Assembly (NCBI GenBank): GCA_003818675.1 | Contig: RPPD01000009.1 | Span: 1-14,078 of the forward strand | Length of the DNA: 14,078 bases | Reading direction: 5' to 3' | Source: Spirochaetaceae bacterium | GTDB taxonomy: Bacteria > Spirochaetota > Spirochaetia > SZUA-6 > RPPD01 | Shown here: positions 12,567 to 14,078 of the stretch, piece after piece | How the letters are laid out: each line of letters starts with the position of its first letter | Numbering within the stretch: position 1 is the first letter of the stretch | Position numbers and translations under genes: made by a program | Notes under the pieces: generated by a model | The model's database searches: none | Seen by the model: the letters and a program-made list of their open reading frames with translations, nothing else | Told to the model about the DNA's origin: nothing

Positions 12567-12572
12567 CTATTT
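12562..12572 (+). repeat. 11-bp direct repeat GTTGACTATTT, copy 2 (after integrase)
   Basis: Identical to the copy at 11415-11425. It overlaps the integrase stop codon and supplies the -35 box of the promoter for the RNA/excisionase transcript. Confidence 0.5.
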
Positions 12573-12590
12573 TTAACATTGCGCTATATT
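12563..12590 (+). promoter_or_regulatory. Promoter for the structured RNA and excisionase operon
   Basis: TTGACT (12563-12568), a 16-bp spacer, and TATATT (12585-12590). Start would fall near 12597. The -35 box overlaps the integrase stop codon, so there is no gap between integrase and this transcription unit. Confidence 0.6.
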
Positions 12591-12596
12591 ATTAAT

Positions 12597-12760
12597 CATC
12601 GTGGAACTATAGCTTGTAAAAACCAGGCGACGGCGAACCGGAGAGACAGCCGGAAACCCCGCCAGGATGAGGAGAGAAGCACCCCAGAAGGTCCACGCGG
12701 ACAGGATCACTTTTCTGTGACAACCCCGATAAGTTAAATCTAACTTATGGGGGTTTTTTT
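12597..12760 (+). ncRNA. Structured RNA or regulatory leader between int and xis (unrecognised class)
   Basis: About 164 nt between a promoter and a strong terminator, with no open reading frame of note. Pairings I can read: a long-range closing helix CGTGGA (12600-12605) with TCCACG (12692-12697); GGCG (12626-12629 or 12632-12635) with CGCC (12660-12663), enclosing CCGG-AGAGACAG-CCGG (12638-12653); ATCAC/GTGA-type hairpin TCAC-TTTTCT-GTGA (12707-12720); and the terminator. GTCC-ACGC-GGAC (12691-12702) competes with the closing helix. AAACCCC (12654-12660) can pair with GGGGTTT (12750-12756) in the terminator, a possible alternative fold. It could be a free small RNA, or a riboswitch-like leader that decides whether polymerase enters the excisionase gene. 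It does not match any RNA family I can recall, but I could not run a covariance search. Confidence 0.5.
12722..12760 (+). terminator. Strong intrinsic terminator abutting the xis start codon
   Basis: AACCCC (12722-12727) with GGGGTT (12750-12755), one G-G mismatch, then ATAAGTTA (12729-12736) with TAACTTAT (12741-12748), loop AATC, followed by seven T (12754-12760). The next three bases are the ATG of the excisionase-like gene, so read-through is needed for its expression from the promoter at 12563. The five G of the 3' arm are the only SD-like bases before that ATG. Confidence 0.8.
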
Positions 12761-13021
12761 ATGCCTACCAAGACGATCCAAAGAGAAAACGAAAAAAAAG
12801 ACATCATTTTCGATCGGGAACAGTTCATCAATACCAGGGAACTGGCCGAGCTTCTGCACAAACCTATTGCTACAATTCATCAATGGACTTTCAAGGGACT
12901 GATCCCTTTCTACAAAATCGGACGTGATTCCCTCTACAAAAAAACAGACATTGTGAAATGGATCGAATCCAAGTTTCACAAAGTAACTGAAGAGGCCGGG
13001 GCCGCAAGGAAGGGGGCATAG
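12761..13021 (+). CDS. Excisionase-like HTH protein (MerR/AlpA-type helix-turn-helix)
   Basis: A protein of 86 residues. Residues 22-70 form a winged helix of the excisionase (HTH_17) type: FINTRELAELLHKPIATIHQ as the first helices, WTFKGLIPFYKIGRDSLYKK as recognition helix and wing, then DIVKWIESK. The first 20 residues are charged and the last 15 are a Lys/Ala tail. Such proteins bind direct repeats in att sites and direct integrase toward excision, or act as transcription regulators of the element. The ATG follows directly after the terminator T-run, with only GGGGG (12749-12753) as a possible ribosome site 7 nt ahead; no alternative ATG precedes the HTH. Its expression is therefore tied to the upstream RNA. 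The next gene starts 2 bp after its stop. Confidence 0.85.
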   Translation: MPTKTIQRENEKKDIIFDREQFINTRELAELLHKPIATIHQWTFKGLIPFYKIGRDSLYKKTDIVKWIESKFHKVTEEAGAARKGA

Positions 13022-13023
13022 TC

Positions 13024-13191
13024 ATGTCAAATTATCATAAAATCAATCAGCACTTTGTAGAAACATGGAGTCCGCTGTGCGAAGAAATAAAAGAAAAGCT
13101 TGAACTTGGATATTCCGAGGAACGGGTAAACGAATTCATAAACACACCCGAGATCAGGGCAAAAATCATAGACGCAGTGAGGCGCACATGA
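13024..13191 (+). CDS. Small unknown protein (55 residues)
   Basis: An ORF of 55 codons starting MSNYHKINQHFVETWSPLCE and ending RAKIIDAVRRT. It is well supported by context: AAGGAAGGGGG lies about 7 nt upstream, inside the end of the excisionase-like gene. The gap to that gene is 2 bp, and its TGA overlaps the next ATG as ATGA (13188-13191), the mark of translational coupling. The sequence is mixed-charge and mostly helical by eye, without a motif I recognise, a signal peptide or a membrane segment. It is probably a small DNA-metabolism or regulatory accessory of the element; no function can be given. Confidence 0.7.
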   Translation: MSNYHKINQHFVETWSPLCEEIKEKLELGYSEERVNEFINTPEIRAKIIDAVRRT

Positions 13192-13541
13192 AAATAAAGC
13201 AGATCATTCCAGCAACCGACTTTATTTGTTTTTGGGTACATCCCGACGAGGTGGCAGAATACGTAAAGTCTCATACAATTGAAACGCCTGTCATCGCCTG
13301 GGCGATTGTCGATGAAATACTTGAGGAAAATGAAGACTACCCGGACGAACAGTGCGCGGATGAAATCAGACCTGTTGTGATGCAGGATAAAGGCCGGTAT
13401 GTCGGTCCGCTTTCCAGCCTCGACAATTATTTTGTATATCACAAGGAAACACCACAGACCATCATCGACGAACAGAAACAGAGCGTCATCGACTTCGCCA
13501 TTTCAAAGGGCCAGTGGTATGCGGAAAAGCATCCGCAATAA
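13188..13541 (+). CDS. Unknown acidic protein (117 residues)
   Basis: A protein of 117 residues starting MKIKQIIPATDFICFWVHPD, coupled to the preceding gene by an ATGA overlap, with GTGAGG about 6 nt upstream. It is acidic, with the richest stretch in the middle (EILEENEDYPDEQCADEIRP). It has several aromatic beta-strand-like segments (VIAWAIVDEIL, RYVGPLSSLDNYFVYH) and ends in a helix, QKQSVIDFAISKGQWYAEKH. I do not recognise the family. Position between an excisionase-like gene and a primase suggests an early gene of the element. The 63 bp to the primase gene hold only its ribosome site. Confidence 0.75.
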   Translation: MKIKQIIPATDFICFWVHPDEVAEYVKSHTIETPVIAWAIVDEILEENEDYPDEQCADEIRPVVMQDKGRYVGPLSSLDNYFVYHKETPQTIIDEQKQSVIDFAISKGQWYAEKHPQ

Positions 13542-13604
13542 AAGGGAAACTTGTATTGCAGATATAGAAGATCAATTCAATATGATTTTTGGGAGAGTTA
13601 ATAC

Positions 13605-14078
13605 ATGGACAATCAATCATGGGTACAAAAGTACCTTACGATAGGCAGCGACAAAGGCGAATGGTGGCAAGTATGGTGCCCGCTTCACAAAGGCGATCCA
13701 GGAAAAACAAACGCAAGTGTAAAAATGCCGGATGGTATTTTTCACTGTTTTGAATGCACCAAAAAGGGTGAAGACCTGCCGCTTTTCAAGCTTGCGGAAA
13801 AAATGGGCGTCGAAAAACCGGACAATCCAAACTGGAAAAAACATTCCAAAAGCGAACCGGATCACGTCTATCACTATTACAAGGCAGACGGCACACTACA
13901 TTTTAAAATATGCCGCAAAGATGCAACCGGCAAAGAAGAAAAAGCTATATGGAGAGATCCGACAGGAGTAAAAGGCCCGAACCCACTTTTTAAGCTTGCG
14001 GAATTATTGAAGGACACGAGGCCGGTGCTCCTCCTTGAAGGTGAAAAAAAAGTAGAACTTGCACAAGCGGCCTTGCCC
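13605..14078 (+). CDS. Phage/plasmid-type DNA primase with CHC2 zinc finger and TOPRIM start, 3' end missing
   Basis: The first 158 codons are visible; the gene continues past the right edge. It starts MDNQSWVQKYLTIGSDKGEW, with GGGAG about 9 nt upstream of the ATG. A CHC2-type zinc site is formed by Cys25 and His28 (WCPLH) and Cys48 and Cys51 (FHCFECTKKG). After a variable region, RPVLLLEGEKKVELAQ (about 140-155) is the first TOPRIM motif, with the Glu that binds metal. This is the layout of DnaG-like and phage primase-helicases, which lay down RNA primers for replication of the element. Whether a helicase domain follows cannot be seen. An HFKICRKDATGKEEKA segment in between is common in primases of mobile elements. 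Confidence 0.85.
   Translation, partial: MDNQSWVQKYLTIGSDKGEWWQVWCPLHKGDPGKTNASVKMPDGIFHCFECTKKGEDLPLFKLAEKMGVEKPDNPNWKKHSKSEPDHVYHYYKADGTLHFKICRKDATGKEEKAIWRDPTGVKGPNPLFKLAELLKDTRPVLLLEGEKKVELAQAALP

Larger units (their letters stand above)
11400..14078 (+). mobile_element. Left end of an integrative element or prophage (continues past the window)
   Basis: Integrase, excisionase-like HTH protein, two small unknown proteins and a CHC2/TOPRIM primase lie in one direction next to a tRNA gene, the typical opening module of a prophage or integrative plasmid. The left boundary is not defined: I found no direct repeat of tRNA sequence, and the matching att site would lie to the right of the window. 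No structural, conjugation or cargo genes are visible in this part. The protein order int-xis-primase does not distinguish phage from integrative plasmid. Confidence 0.75.

Noticed and set aside
12597..12760. c-di-GMP-I, cobalamin or hammerhead RNA
   Set aside because: The conserved cores of these classes are not present; ATGAGGA at 12667 lacks the CUGAUGA and GAAA elements of a hammerhead.
1..14078. CRISPR array, insertion sequence, reverse transcriptase/retron or known defence operon
   Set aside because: No regularly spaced repeats, no transposase or terminal inverted repeats, and no RT, nuclease or TIR-type protein in any frame.

Overview
The window looks like a spirochaete chromosome. 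The two tandem flagellins are FlaB-type core flagellins of 286 and 287 residues. They open with MIINHN and share the tract [15 protein letters not shown], which I recognise as typical of spirochaetal FlaB. They are followed by flaG and fliD. No sequence search was possible, so genus and species are not assigned.

Layout from left to right. Positions 1-594 (minus strand) hold the 5' two thirds or so of a PfkB/adenosine-kinase-like sugar kinase gene that runs off the left edge. From 649 to 8394 (plus strand) lies a motility cluster: a near-consensus sigma70 promoter, a PilZ (c-di-GMP receptor) gene, a TPR gene, a sigma28-type promoter, flaB1, flaB2, flaG, fliD and an unrecognised 302-residue protein gene. 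From 8399 to 11011 (minus strand) come, in transcription order, a DapF-fold protein that has lost much of the epimerase active site, a small C-terminal J-domain protein, and a WecA/TagO/MraY-family glycosyl-1-phosphate transferase. Positions 11057-11450 have no protein gene. They hold a long bidirectional-looking terminator, two palindromic hairpins, a tRNA-Gly(UCC) gene on the minus strand, and overlapping divergent promoters. From about 11400 to the right edge lies the left end of an integrative element: a tyrosine recombinase, a structured RNA or leader ending in a terminator, an excisionase-like HTH protein, two small unknown proteins and a CHC2/TOPRIM primase cut by the window edge.

The motility genes look post-transcriptionally controlled. 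The leader of flaB1, more than 200 nt long, is a run of small hairpins. Several carry GGA in the loop, and the last one presents the Shine-Dalgarno sequence itself in a hexaloop. This is the architecture expected of a multi-site CsrA target, comparable to hag of Bacillus. A related GGA-loop hairpin precedes flaB2. Hairpins between flaB1, flaB2 and flaG could step transcript levels down from filament protein to minor components.

The best candidates for something undescribed are the flaB1 leader, the DapF-like protein with Asn where the first catalytic Cys belongs, and the RNA between integrase and excisionase. That RNA's terminator U-run directly abuts the excisionase start codon, and its -35 region repeats the one in front of the integrase.
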